Assembly: GCF_021611515.1 (NCBI RefSeq)
Contig: NZ_CP090960.1
Coordinates: forward strand, 1,674,001-1,738,000
Source: Mariluticola halotolerans
GTDB lineage: Bacteria > Pseudomonadota > Alphaproteobacteria > Rhizobiales > Devosiaceae
Length of the DNA: 64,000 nt
Direction of reading: 5' to 3'
Below, in pieces: positions 50,840 to 60,200 of the stretch. The notes beneath the pieces are model-generated. The model ran no database searches. It was not told where the DNA came from and saw only the letters and a list, made by a program, of their open reading frames with translations. The position numbers and the translations under genes are program-made. How positions within the stretch are numbered: the first letter of the stretch is position 1; each line of letters starts with the position of its first letter.

Positions 50840-51505
50840 TCAGCCGCGCAGCGGGGTGATCTGGATTTCGACGCGACGGTTCTGGGCCCGGCCGCTTTCG
50901 GTCGCATTCGAGGCGATCGGCTGGCTTTCACCCCGGCCATCGATATAGAAGCGGCGCGGATCGACACCATTGGCCGAAATGACATTGGAAACCGCCAGGG
51001 CGCGGGCGCGGGACAATTCGAGATTGTGCGCTTCCGAGCCGGTTGAATCGGTGTGGCCATAAACATCAACAACGGTCTTGTTGAACTTTTGCAGGACCAG
51101 CGCCACCGAAGTGAGGGTCGAGCGGAATTCGGGCCGCACGGCCGACTGATCGACATCGAAGGTGATGTTGGAGGGCATGTTGAGGATGATATTGTCGCCA
51201 ACGCGGGTGACCGACACGCCGGTGCCCTGCAGCTGGGCGCGCAATTCAGCTTCCTGCTGATCCATGTAATTGCCGATAGCGCCGCCGGCCAGTGCACCAA
51301 CGCCTGCGCCAATCAGGGCACCAACGCGGGCATCGCCGCCGGTCGCACCACCGATCAAGGCACCAGCAATGGCACCGCCACCGCCGCCGATCAGCGCGCC
51401 GCCGGCTGTGTTGGAAAGTTTGCTCTGCCCGGTATACGGGTCAGTTGTCGTGCAGGCGCCAAGCGCCAGAACCGCAAAGCCTGCGGCCAAAACCTGAATT
51501 TTCAT
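50840..51505 (-). CDS. OmpA-family lipoprotein with glycine-zipper domain
   Basis: 221 residues from the ATG at 51505. Lipoprotein signal peptide MKIQVLAAGFAVLALGAC (lipobox LGAC). Residues about 35-75 are glycine-rich (GGALIGGGGGAIAGALIGGA, glycine zipper). Residues about 105-220 are an OmpA C-terminal domain (FDVDQSAVRPEFRSTL, VVDVYGHTDSTGSEAHNLEL, SRARALAVSNVI, RGESQPIASNATESGRAQN, RRVEIQI), which binds peptidoglycan. It probably anchors the outer membrane to the wall. It resembles YiaD-type proteins. It ends at a bidirectional terminator. Confidence 0.92.
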   Translation of the reverse strand: MKIQVLAAGFAVLALGACTTTDPYTGQSKLSNTAGGALIGGGGGAIAGALIGGATGGDARVGALIGAGVGALAGGAIGNYMDQQEAELRAQLQGTGVSVTRVGDNIILNMPSNITFDVDQSAVRPEFRSTLTSVALVLQKFNKTVVDVYGHTDSTGSEAHNLELSRARALAVSNVISANGVDPRRFYIDGRGESQPIASNATESGRAQNRRVEIQITPLRG

Positions 51506-51645
51506 GGAAATCAATCCCCTTTAAGCTCTCCTGCGCGGCATAGGCCGAGATTGCGGCAGGATCGTGTTTGAGTGGCCTTTGGCGAACCTATCACTCCGGC
51601 GCGTATTGGGAAATACGCTGGTGACCGGAAGGGCAAAAACCGCGA

Positions 51646-52422
51646 TCAGCCATGGGCCCAGCCGCCATCGACGATAAAATCCTGTGCCGAAATCATCCGG
51701 CTGTCATCGGCGGCGAGAAACAGGGCCATGCGCGCCACGTCCTCAGGCAATACCCTGCCCTTTAACGCCTGGGTTTCATCGATCAGGCGGTTCTCCTTGT
51801 CGCCGATCCAGTGGGTCAATTGCCGTTCGGTCATGACAAAGCCGGGTACCAGCGTGTTGAGACGGATGCCATGGGGGCCAAGATCGCGCGCCAGCGAGCG
51901 TGACAGGCCATGCATGGCCGCCTTGGAGGTGGTGTAGGCGGGCATATTACCCGACAGGATCATCCAGCTGATCGAACCGAAATTGATGATTGAGCCCTTG
52001 CCGGCGGCAATCATGCCGGGGGTGACGGCCTGAATGGCGAAGACCGCATGTTTGAGATTGACCGCGACGCGCTGATCCCAGTCGGCCTCGGTCAGGTCTT
52101 CAAGCGCGTGGCGCTCGTCATGGGCGGCATTGTTGACCAGCGCCAGCGCGTCGCCATGGGTTTTTGCAAAGCCGGCAATGGCACGCTGATAGGCGGGGAT
52201 ATCGGTGATATCGCAATGGGTGAATTTGACGGTTGCGCCGGCGCTGTTCAATTCATCAGCCAGTGCCTCGCCCGGCTTGCCGGCAATATCGACAAAACCG
52301 ACCTTTGCCCCCTGCCCGGCGAAATGGCGCACCAGATCGGCCCCAATGCCCGAGGCCCCGCCCGAGATGACCACGGGCATGCCTTCAAGGCTTGGGTAGC
52401 GCGCAAACTGATCTTTGGTCAT
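51646..52422 (-). CDS. Short-chain dehydrogenase/reductase (SDR)
   Basis: 258 residues from the ATG at 52422 (GGAGGAGAAA upstream). The cofactor motif is VVISGGASGIGADLVRHF, then ALVNNAAHDERHAL, the catalytic Ser in SIINFGSISWMILSG, the YTTSK motif and LNTLVPGFVMTERQL. The C-terminus QDFIVDGGWAHG is characteristic. NAD-like Asp (GFVDIAGKP) suggests NAD rather than NADP. Substrate unknown; many relatives are sugar or alcohol dehydrogenases. Confidence 0.88.
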   Translation of the reverse strand: MTKDQFARYPSLEGMPVVISGGASGIGADLVRHFAGQGAKVGFVDIAGKPGEALADELNSAGATVKFTHCDITDIPAYQRAIAGFAKTHGDALALVNNAAHDERHALEDLTEADWDQRVAVNLKHAVFAIQAVTPGMIAAGKGSIINFGSISWMILSGNMPAYTTSKAAMHGLSRSLARDLGPHGIRLNTLVPGFVMTERQLTHWIGDKENRLIDETQALKGRVLPEDVARMALFLAADDSRMISAQDFIVDGGWAHG

Positions 52423-52489
52423 CGCGTTTCTCCTCCGGCGCGAGCATATCACCCGATGCTAACGTTGTGCGACGTGGCCGGGCAAGCGC

Positions 52490-53842
52490 CTAGTCGGCAA
52501 GCGGTTCTTTTTGCGCCGGTTTTTCCGGTTGCATGATGATTTCGCGATGCGGATAGGGGATGGCGATATCATGCGCCTTGAACGTGTCCCAGAGCGCGAG
52601 GAACACATCGCCGCGCACATTGGTGATGCCCTGGGTCGGATCGGCGATGAAAAAGCGCAAGACAAAATCAATCGAGGAATCGCCAAAGGCGATAACGTGG
52701 CACGCGACCTGGTAATCCCCGTCTCTGGTGACCACGCGGGGGTGGGATGCAGCAGCTTCCGCTGCGATGCGGCGCACCAGACGCGGGTCGCTGTCATAGC
52801 TGACACCGAACTTGATCTCGATGCGGACATAAGGGTCGTTGAAGGACCAGTTCTGCACCTGCTGGGTGATCAGATCTTCATTGGGAATGAGGATTTCGCG
52901 GCCATCGCGCATGGAGACCGAGACATAGCGGGCATTGAGCGAGGTGATCCAGCCGAAAGTTTCGCCCACCGTGATGACATCGCCGGGCTTGATGGATTTA
53001 TCGAGCAGGAGAATGATGCCGGAGACAAGGTTGGACACCACTTTTTGCAAGCCGAAGCCGAGGCCAACGCCAATGGCACCGGAAATCAGCGTCAGGGCGG
53101 TGAAATCTATGCCCACCGCGTAAAGGCCGATCATCACCGCAATGATGATCAGGCTGAAGCGGGCCATCTTGCCGATCAGCACCTTGATGGTGGGGGTGAA
53201 ATCCTCCATGGCGCTTAGCTGCCGGTCGACAAGGCGGGAGAGCACGGAGGCGGCCCAGACCAGCAGCGACAAGATCACAACACCCTGAATGAGGGTGAGC
53301 AGGGAGAGGTGGAATTCGTTGAGGTCAATCGCCAGCGAATCGAGCAGGGTCATGGCCTCGGGCAGAATGCCGAGCAGGCTGAGGGTGACAAGCACCCAGC
53401 CACCGACCTCCACCATGCGCGCCAGTGTGCGGTTTTGAATGATCCGCGAGGAGATGGATATCGTCACCCATGCGGTGACCAGTGTTGCCATGAGGGTGAG
53501 AAAATAGGAACGGCTGCCCCAGGTGGCAGCGCGCATGGCGAGGACCGCAAACCAGAGGAAAAGCGCGAAATAGATCACCGTCAGCCGGCGCAGGATGACC
53601 GCTGAGGTGCGCAAGAGTTTCGGGCCGAGTTTGGCGGCGCGAATCCGTTCTTCCAGACGGGGCGTTGTGACCCGGCCGGCGACAAATGCCAGCGCGAAGG
53701 CCAGCACCAGAATGGCCATCTGGATAATTGTCCAGCTGATGCGGAAGGAATCGAGGGGCAAACCGATAGACAACAGCAGGGCGACAAGAAAATCAGGCCA
53801 GCGCGTGACCCAGTTCCACAAGAGACCGAATTGTTGTTCCAT
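52490..53842 (-). CDS. Mechanosensitive ion channel, MscS family
   Basis: 450 residues from the ATG at 53842 (GGGAGG upstream). Several N-terminal membrane helices, then the MscS pore region (about 245-300) LTLISGAIGVGLGFGLQKVVSNLVSG (in two motifs), SIKPGDVITVGETFGWI, NARYVSVSMRDGREILIPNEDLI and a C-terminal cytoplasmic domain with VRIEIKFGVSYDSDPRLVRR. It opens under membrane tension to release solutes on osmotic downshift. Members of this length carry extra N-terminal helices of unknown use. Confidence 0.92.
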   Translation of the reverse strand: MEQQFGLLWNWVTRWPDFLVALLLSIGLPLDSFRISWTIIQMAILVLAFALAFVAGRVTTPRLEERIRAAKLGPKLLRTSAVILRRLTVIYFALFLWFAVLAMRAATWGSRSYFLTLMATLVTAWVTISISSRIIQNRTLARMVEVGGWVLVTLSLLGILPEAMTLLDSLAIDLNEFHLSLLTLIQGVVILSLLVWAASVLSRLVDRQLSAMEDFTPTIKVLIGKMARFSLIIIAVMIGLYAVGIDFTALTLISGAIGVGLGFGLQKVVSNLVSGIILLLDKSIKPGDVITVGETFGWITSLNARYVSVSMRDGREILIPNEDLITQQVQNWSFNDPYVRIEIKFGVSYDSDPRLVRRIAAEAAASHPRVVTRDGDYQVACHVIAFGDSSIDFVLRFFIADPTQGITNVRGDVFLALWDTFKAHDIAIPYPHREIIMQPEKPAQKEPLAD

Positions 53843-54114
53843 TCGTCTGCCTCCCCCGCACGGTAAGCCATTCAACACCAATTTGCGGCCCATTACCAAT
53901 GCGTTGATGATGGGCGGCGAGGTGTTGTGCCCTTCGTGTGTGCGCCACAGATGACCGCATGAAGACGCCGGGCGCTAACGAAACTGTGACCGCCAATGTA
54001 TGAAATGTCGCGCCATTCCAGTCAGAAACGGATGGCATCTCGGTTATTCAGGGGTTAGAACCGTTCCAGAGACTGCGACCATAGTGCACTGGCAGCAACG
54101 GCTTAGAGGCACTA

Positions 54115-54130
54115 GAGTCGTCATCGACTC
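54115..54130. promoter_or_regulatory. Inverted GANTC pair upstream of hemA
   Basis: GAGTC-GTCATC-GACTC puts two GANTC sites in an inverted repeat, 112 bp before the hemA ATG. GANTC is the target of the cell-cycle methylase CcrM in alphaproteobacteria. The 399-bp mscS/hemA divergent region otherwise holds only the Fnr-type box below and no gene that I can see. Confidence 0.4.
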
Positions 54131-54163
54131 AGGTTGAATGCCAGCGAAAAGCTGACCGGGCAT

Positions 54164-54177
54164 TTGATCTATGTCAG
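54164..54177. promoter_or_regulatory. Fnr/FixK-type box upstream of hemA
   Basis: TTGAT-CTAT-GTCAG matches the anaerobox TTGAT-N4-ATCAA in its left half perfectly and in TCA of the right half. Its centre is 71 bp before the hemA ATG, leaving room for a promoter and leader of about 30 nt. Haem-synthesis genes of alphaproteobacteria are known Fnr/FixK targets. Confidence 0.6.
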
Positions 54178-54241
54178 TGCCGCTATTGCGCTGATCGTGT
54201 TGAAAGGCATGAATTGGTGCCGGATCAAGGAAACACGGAAT

Positions 54242-55522
54242 ATGGATTACCGCGGAATATTCGAAGAGGCGGTGGACGCCTTGCGGCAGGAAAAACGTTA
54301 CCGGGTTTTTGCCGATCTGGAGCGGATTGCGGGCAGTTTTCCGCGCGCAATATTCCGGGACAGTGCCGATAACGCACGCGAAATCAATATCTGGTGCTCT
54401 AACGATTATCTGGGCATGGGGCAAAGCGAACGCGTGGTGAAAGCCATGCAGGAAACTGCGGGCAAGCTGGGCGCAGGCGCAGGCGGCACACGCAATATTT
54501 CGGGCACCAACCGCCCGCTGGTTGAGCTGGAGCGCTCGCTGGCCGATCTGCACCGCAAGGAATCGGCGCTGGTGTTCACCTCGGGCTTTGTGTCCAATGA
54601 AGCGGCGATTTCGACCATTGCGCGGCTATTGCCCGATTGCGTCATTCTCTCTGACCAGCTCAACCATGCCTCGATGATTGCCGGGGTGCGGCTTTCGGGT
54701 ATGCAGAAGCAGATTTTCCGGCACAATGATGTGGCCCATTTGCGTGAATTGCTGTCTGCTATCCCGCGGCAGCGGCCAAAGCTGATCTGCTTTGAATCGG
54801 TTTATTCGATGGATGGCGACATTGCCCCGATCGAGGCGATTGCCGACCTGGCCGAGGAATTCGGCGCGCTTACCTATATTGATGAAGTGCATGCGGTGGG
54901 GCTTTACGGCCCACGCGGGGGCGGGATTTGCGACCGTGACAACCTGATGGACCGGATGGACATTATCGAGGGGACGCTGGCCAAGGGCTTTGGCGTTATG
55001 GGTGGCTATATTGCGGCCAATCAATCGATTGTCGATGCGGTGCGTTCCTATGCGCCGGAATTCATTTTCACCACTGCCCTGCCCCCTGCGCTTTGCGCGG
55101 CGGCCCGCACCTCGATTGAGCATTTGAAAAGCTCGCAGGTTGAACGCGACATGCACCGGCGTCAGGCGCAGCGGACCAAGGATGTACTTTCGGCAGCCGG
55201 GCTGCCGGTCATGCATACCGACACCCATATCGTGCCGCTGATTGTGGGCGATGCGCGGCTATGCAAGGCGGCCAGCGACATGCTGCTGGAAAAGCACAAT
55301 ATCTATATCCAGCCGATCAATTACCCGACCGTGCCCAAGGGCACCGAACGCCTGCGCATCACGCCGACGCCACTGCATACCGACGAAATGATCGACGAAC
55401 TTGCGGAAGCTCTTTTGAATGTGTGGACGGCGCTCGATATGCCGCGCGACATCGACATGTCGCAGCTGACGGCGAAAAAGCTGAATTCCGGCGACCTGAC
55501 CCTGCCCACCATCGGAGGCTGA
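54242..55522 (+). CDS. hemA: 5-aminolevulinate synthase
   Basis: 426 residues from the ATG at 54242; upstream in-frame starts would run over the Fnr-type box, and the protein then begins [14 protein letters not shown] as expected. It has [46 protein letters not shown], the Asp in [16 protein letters not shown] and the PLP lysine in [15 protein letters not shown]. It condenses glycine and succinyl-CoA to 5-aminolevulinate, the alphaproteobacterial first step of haem synthesis. It is convergent with the orphan regulator gene. Confidence 0.97.
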   Translation: MDYRGIFEEAVDALRQEKRYRVFADLERIAGSFPRAIFRDSADNAREINIWCSNDYLGMGQSERVVKAMQETAGKLGAGAGGTRNISGTNRPLVELERSLADLHRKESALVFTSGFVSNEAAISTIARLLPDCVILSDQLNHASMIAGVRLSGMQKQIFRHNDVAHLRELLSAIPRQRPKLICFESVYSMDGDIAPIEAIADLAEEFGALTYIDEVHAVGLYGPRGGGICDRDNLMDRMDIIEGTLAKGFGVMGGYIAANQSIVDAVRSYAPEFIFTTALPPALCAAARTSIEHLKSSQVERDMHRRQAQRTKDVLSAAGLPVMHTDTHIVPLIVGDARLCKAASDMLLEKHNIYIQPINYPTVPKGTERLRITPTPLHTDEMIDELAEALLNVWTALDMPRDIDMSQLTAKKLNSGDLTLPTIGG

Positions 55523-55557
55523 CCAGCCCCTGATGATGGATTGCGGGCGGTTTCGGG

Positions 55558-56193
55558 TCAGCTGGTGAGTACGATCCGCATCAGGTCCGCTGTGTTGCGG
55601 GCCCCCAGCTTTTCCATGACCCTGGCGCGATGCACCTCGACCGTGCGCGGGCTGATGCCCAGTTCGCGCCCGGCTTCCTTGTTGGATTGACCATTGCTGA
55701 TCAATTGCAGCACCTCGCGCTCCCGCGGGGTGAGCTGGCCGAAACCGCGAATATCAATTGGCCGCCGCCCGTCCTTCAATGTGCCCAATTGCACATCCCT
55801 GCGCAGCGCCTCGCGCACAGCGCAGAGAAACCGCTCGGTATCAAGCGGCTTGGTGATGACATCGGCGGCACCCGCCTTCATGGCGTTAACCGCCGCGCCG
55901 ACATCATTGTGATCCGAGATGACAAAGACCGGCGTGCCGGTGTGCATGGCCTTTATCTTGCTCAGTGTGCGTAACCCGGCCCCGTCATCAATATAGACAT
56001 TCAAGACCACAACGCTTGGATGCGCTCTCTCGATAGAGGAAAAAAATCCTTCGCTATCGAGCGAAAATGCTGTCTGATACCCTTCCAGCCGGAAGAGCAC
56101 ACTCAGGGCCTCACAGGAGGCCAGGTCCGGGTCGATAATGTGGATCAGACGATCCCTGTTTAAAAATGATTGATAATATGATTGCTCGCTCAT
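55558..56193 (-). CDS. FixJ/NarL-type response regulator lacking the phosphoacceptor Asp
   Basis: 211 residues from the ATG at 56193 (GGAGAGGG upstream). The N-terminal receiver (about 15-130) has an acidic pair Asp21/Asp23 (HIIDPDLAS), Ser93 and Lys115 (VITKPLDTE), but the position of the phosphoacceptor is Asn65 (VVVLNVYIDD). The C-terminal LuxR-type HTH is LTPREREVLQLISNG to GISPRTVEVHRARV. No sensor kinase is adjacent. It may be phosphorylation-independent. It is convergent with hemA and may be related to oxygen or redox control, but that is inference. Confidence 0.92.
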   Translation of the reverse strand: MSEQSYYQSFLNRDRLIHIIDPDLASCEALSVLFRLEGYQTAFSLDSEGFFSSIERAHPSVVVLNVYIDDGAGLRTLSKIKAMHTGTPVFVISDHNDVGAAVNAMKAGAADVITKPLDTERFLCAVREALRRDVQLGTLKDGRRPIDIRGFGQLTPREREVLQLISNGQSNKEAGRELGISPRTVEVHRARVMEKLGARNTADLMRIVLTS

Positions 56194-56217
56194 ATGCCCT
56201 CTCCGAGGCGGTTTTGC

Positions 56218-56248
56218 TGACATGTCTGTAAAATTTTTCGTGACATGT
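56218..56248. promoter_or_regulatory. TGACATGT direct repeats upstream of the orphan regulator
   Basis: TGACATGT occurs at 56218-56225 and 56241-56248, 23 bp apart (about two helical turns), 25-55 bp upstream of the regulator ATG, with an AT-rich spacer. It could be an autoregulatory or other activator site, or overlap the promoter. Confidence 0.3.
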
Positions 56249-56360
56249 TAGGAAATTACGCCAGATTATGTGTTTGCCCTCTTCTCCCATCAGGTAAATC
56301 ACGACCGCAGTTTGCGATAAGTATTCAGGGATGCCGAGCAGGGAGCTACGTACGCTCGAC

Positions 56361-56376
56361 TACCTATTGATAGGTT
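56361..56376. promoter_or_regulatory. NarL-type 7-2-7 palindrome
   Basis: TACCTAT-TG-ATAGGTT is close to the NarL consensus TACYYMT-N2-AKRRGTA, with one deviation in the last base. Another half-site-like TTACCTAA follows at about 56381. It lies 168 bp upstream of the FixJ/NarL-type regulator ATG, in the 297-bp intergenic region before mscL. The rest of that region shows no gene. Confidence 0.4.
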
Positions 56377-56429
56377 TATTTACCTAAGATTGGCGCGTCA
56401 AGGTGCAAATGCTCCTGCACAAGGCGCAC

Positions 56430-56460
56430 AAAAAAACCGCCCCCGGAAATCCGGAGACGG
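56430..56460 (-). terminator. Intrinsic terminator of mscL
   Basis: On the minus strand CCGTCTCCGG-ATTT-CCGGGGGCGG (56460-56437), a 10-bp stem with two G-T pairs, is followed by seven T residues (56436-56430). It is 31 bp after the mscL stop. Confidence 0.9.
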
Positions 56461-56490
56461 TCGCGCTCGAAAAAGTCTGGCGGTGTGCGC

Positions 56491-56844
56491 CTACTTTGTT
56501 TTGAGAAGATCGCGGATTTCAGTCAGCAGAACCTCTTCGCGGGAGGGTGCAGAGGGTGCGGCCTCTTCCTTTTTCTTCATTTTGTTCATGCCCTTGACCA
56601 CGAGGAAGAGAACGAACGCGATGATGATGAACTTGACCACGGCATTGATGAACAAGCCAATGCTCATTGGCCCGAGCATCAGGGCCGAGAAATCGACGCC
56701 GCCGATAATCAGGCCGATGACCGGCATGAAGACGTCATCAACCAGCGATGAGACGATGGCCCCGAATGCGGCACCAATAACGATACCGATGGCCAGATCG
56801 ACCATATTGCCCTTGAGAGCAAACTCCTTGAATTCCTTAAACAT
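56491..56844 (-). CDS. mscL: Large-conductance mechanosensitive channel
   Basis: 117 residues from the ATG at 56844. It has [20 protein letters not shown], then [19 protein letters not shown] (first helix), a short external loop ([16 protein letters not shown]), [20 protein letters not shown] (second helix) and the C-terminal helix [15 protein letters not shown]. It forms a homopentameric pore opened by membrane tension. The external loop is about 10 residues shorter than that of E. coli MscL. Ends in a strong terminator. Confidence 0.95.
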   Translation of the reverse strand: MFKEFKEFALKGNMVDLAIGIVIGAAFGAIVSSLVDDVFMPVIGLIIGGVDFSALMLGPMSIGLFINAVVKFIIIAFVLFLVVKGMNKMKKKEEAAPSAPSREEVLLTEIRDLLKTK

Positions 56845-57111
56845 AAAAATCCCCTTGCCAGTTTTTCGTCGCATCCCGCGCCGCCATTACAAGAACGACG
56901 CGCCTCTTGATGCGGAACCATGGTTTATATTAGCGCAAATGAAATCTATCGGACGGCTTTTTTTGCCTTTTACGCTACAAAATGCGCCTTAACTGGCCCG
57001 AAATGGCGTTATTTCATGTGGACAATGTTCAACACATCACCCCGACTACGCAGTTAAACCTATTATTTTTCACATTCGAGGCGCGCGCATCGCTGCCAAT
57101 TTGCAACAAGC

Positions 57112-57127
57112 TTAACGGGTTATTTAC
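57112..57127. promoter_or_regulatory. Candidate CtrA box upstream of the PodJ-like gene
   Basis: TTAA-CGGGTTA-TTTAC matches the CtrA consensus TTAA-N7-TTAAC with one mismatch, 84 bp before the ATG. The 366-bp interval from mscL has further TTAA-rich spots (for example GTTAAACC near 57054) but no gene. Confidence 0.35.
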
Positions 57128-57210
57128 CTTGTTTTTGCAAGTTGAGGTCTCCTAGTACGCCGCACATGCGCGCGGTTGATTGCGTCGCATTTTGAGTTCC
57201 GGACGAATAT

Positions 57211-60200
57211 ATGGCCCGCGCCCAACCCAATGATGACTGGCACCAGACCCAAGGGCGGCAAAACCCGGGGGACTGGCAGGCATTGCGTGCCGACCTGGTG
57301 GACCTGCTTAATCAGGTAGAAACCCAGGTGGCGCACAAGCAGGCGCCGGGCACACCGCCGCGAAATGCTGCGGCTGGCTGGGCCCCGCATGGTGGCCAGA
57401 GCCGTCAGCGCGAGGCATTGCAATCGGTCACGCGGGCGCTAGAGCGTTTCAGCGACCGGGACAATGAAGACGTCGCCGCCGCCATCGAACAGATCCGCGG
57501 CCGCCATGATGACATTCCGCACAGGCAGCCCGAGCAATTCGGCGATCTGTCCTCCACCGTCAATAACATGAGCAACCGGCTTGAGCGCCTCGGCGACGAG
57601 TTGCGCCATGGCGGCCAGTCACCGGCCAGCCTGCGCGATATCGCCGAACAGGTGGCCCAGCTTACCCATGTCATCGAATTGCTGGCGGGCGCTGTTGGCG
57701 AGACGGGCCAGGTCAAGCGGCTGGAAGCGCAACTGGCCAATATTGCGCGGATGGTGAGCCAGCCCCAGCAAAGCGGCGATCTTAACCTGCGGATCGACAA
57801 GCTTGTGGCGACGGTGGAACACCTGAGCGACCTGCAGCAGCAATATGCCGACCAGCCAATGACGCGGCTGGAGGAATTGTCCTCGTCGCAGGGCAAGGGC
57901 CTGACCGCCATCGAGGCGAGCGTGCGCAATGTCTATGACCGCATCGACACGCTGGAGCAGAACCTGGCGCTGAGCCCGGGCGACCTTGAACGGCTGACCC
58001 AGGAAATGGGCACCATTTCGCAAGAAATGGCCAATGTGACCCAGGCGATGAAGGGTGGCGACACATCAAACACCATTCTTGCCCGGATCGACGCGCTGAA
58101 TGCGCGGGTTGGCCAGATTGAGGATTTTGGCAATGGCGGGGCGGTTGGCGGCTTGCAGGCCGATATCGAAACCCTGCGCCATGCGGTGAGCGATGCGATT
58201 GAGCCGCGCTTTTCGGCGCTCAAGAGCCAGATTGACAGCCTCGACCAGAAATTCGGCGCGGCTTCCGGCAATGATGTTTCGGCCAGCCAGCTGGAAACCC
58301 AGATCCGCCAATTGATGGCGCGCATGGACCAGACCGGCGAGCAGCTGTCTGACATCACCAAGCTTTACAAGAACAATGCGGGCAAGGAGAACGGCGTTGC
58401 CGCGGCCCCCGCCCCTGATTTTGAGGCGCTGGCCGAACTGGTGGCCCAGCGCACATCCGAGGCGGTTTCCCGCGTTGGTGCACAAAGCACAGGCCTCAGC
58501 GATGCCGGGCTTGATGCGCTTGAAGACCGCATGACACGCTTGTTCGCAGCCGGCAATGAAGCCGACCACACCCAGGACTTTGCCGGGGTGCAGGAAGGCA
58601 TTCGCCAGGTTGATGCCCGGTTGGCGCGCCTTGAGGCGACGCTTAACGAGACGATCTCCAGCAGCGCAGCACCGGTCACCCAGCCGGCGGTGGCACCCGC
58701 TCCGCAGCCAACTGTCCGTCCCCAGGCCGAAGCGCCCGCCCCATCGCCTGTGCGCGCGGCCTTGCAGACGGCCAGCGCCCATGAGAGCCGGCAGGCGGCA
58801 CCACGTGGCGATGCCCTTAATGACGCGATGCGGATCAACCCGGTTGATGACCGCCCGCTGATTGATCCGGGCTTTGGTGCCGATTATCCGCCGGAACCGG
58901 AAACCAGCTTCAGACCCGAGGCCCGGCATGAGGCAACAGCTGCGGATTTTGCCGACGCCCCCGAACCCGAGGCTGCCACACCGCCGCACGCACCTGTTGC
59001 GCCGCGCCCGGCATCGGCGTTTGATCCCGACAGTGTCGAGCGTCCGGCCAAGCCGCGCTCGAGCCTGCATGACGACGTGGCACCGGCCTTTGAACCTGCG
59101 CCAGCTCCCCGCCGCGCCGAGGGCGAGCGCACGCCGCGCAATTCGACCAATAGCGTCAGCCGTTCCACCTTTATCGAAGCGGCCCGCCGCGCGGCCCAGC
59201 GCGAGGAAGAAACCGGCACCGGCTCACAATCGCTGATTGCCAAGGCATTCGCCCGTTTTCAGGATGGCAAAAACGCCCCTGAGGATGTGGCAGAAGACGA
59301 CGCGCCCACGGCACGGGAACGCAAGGCCCAGGCACGCGCTGAAAAGAAGGCACGGGCCAAGCTGAAGGCCGAGGCCCGCCGCAAGGAGCCCGATATCCGC
59401 GCATCGGCCGACGAAGCCGATATGCCGCATAGTGATTTTGCTGCCGAGACGCGCCAGATAGATGATGAAGACGCGCCGCGCCAGAGCTTTATCAGCCGTC
59501 ATCGCCGCCCGCTCTTGCTGGCGACTGCGCTTGTTGTGGTCAGTCTGCTGGCGCTCAATCTGGTTGAACGCCGCCTCAACTCCAATGATGTGCCGGCCGC
59601 AGCTGCACCTGCAGTTGAAGAACCCGCGCCAGAACCGGCTGCTCCCGCTGCACCCGCCGCCTCCGGTGTCGAACAGCAGCAATTGCTTGATCCCGATCCC
59701 ACAGGTTCGGTGGATCCGTTCACGCGCATGACCATGCCCACAGAAGCCGTGATGACCCAGGGGTTGCCCGCCGCGCTGTCCAGCAATGGTGCGCAGGACG
59801 CGGATTTGACCCGCACCGGCTCTATCCCGACGGCTGCGGCCAGCGACAAACTTGAATTTGCGCCGATTTCGCCGGGCGTGAAACTGGAACTGCCGCCTGA
59901 AAATGTCGGCCCGCTGGCACTGCGGGAAGCAGCGGCAAACGGAGACCCGCGCGCCCAGTTCGAAATCGCGGCGATTTATAGCGAAGGCCAGGCCGTAGCG
60001 CAGGATTTTGCCGCTTCCGCCAAATGGTATGAACGCGCCGCCGCCCAGGGCTTTGCCCCGGCAGAATATCGCCTTGGCAATCTTTATGAACATGGCAAGG
60101 GTGTCGACAAGGACCTGATGCAGGCCCGGCTCTGGTATCAGCGCGCGGCTGAGGCGGGTAACCGCATGTCGATGCATAATCTGGCCGCGCTTTATGCCAG

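Noticed and set aside
54146-54190. Small ORF under the hemA promoter as leader peptide
   Set aside because: No ribosome site and it is in frame with hemA, simply an extension of it.
54134-54241. Longer hemA start at 54134
   Set aside because: It would translate through the Fnr-type box; homologues begin at MDYRGIF.
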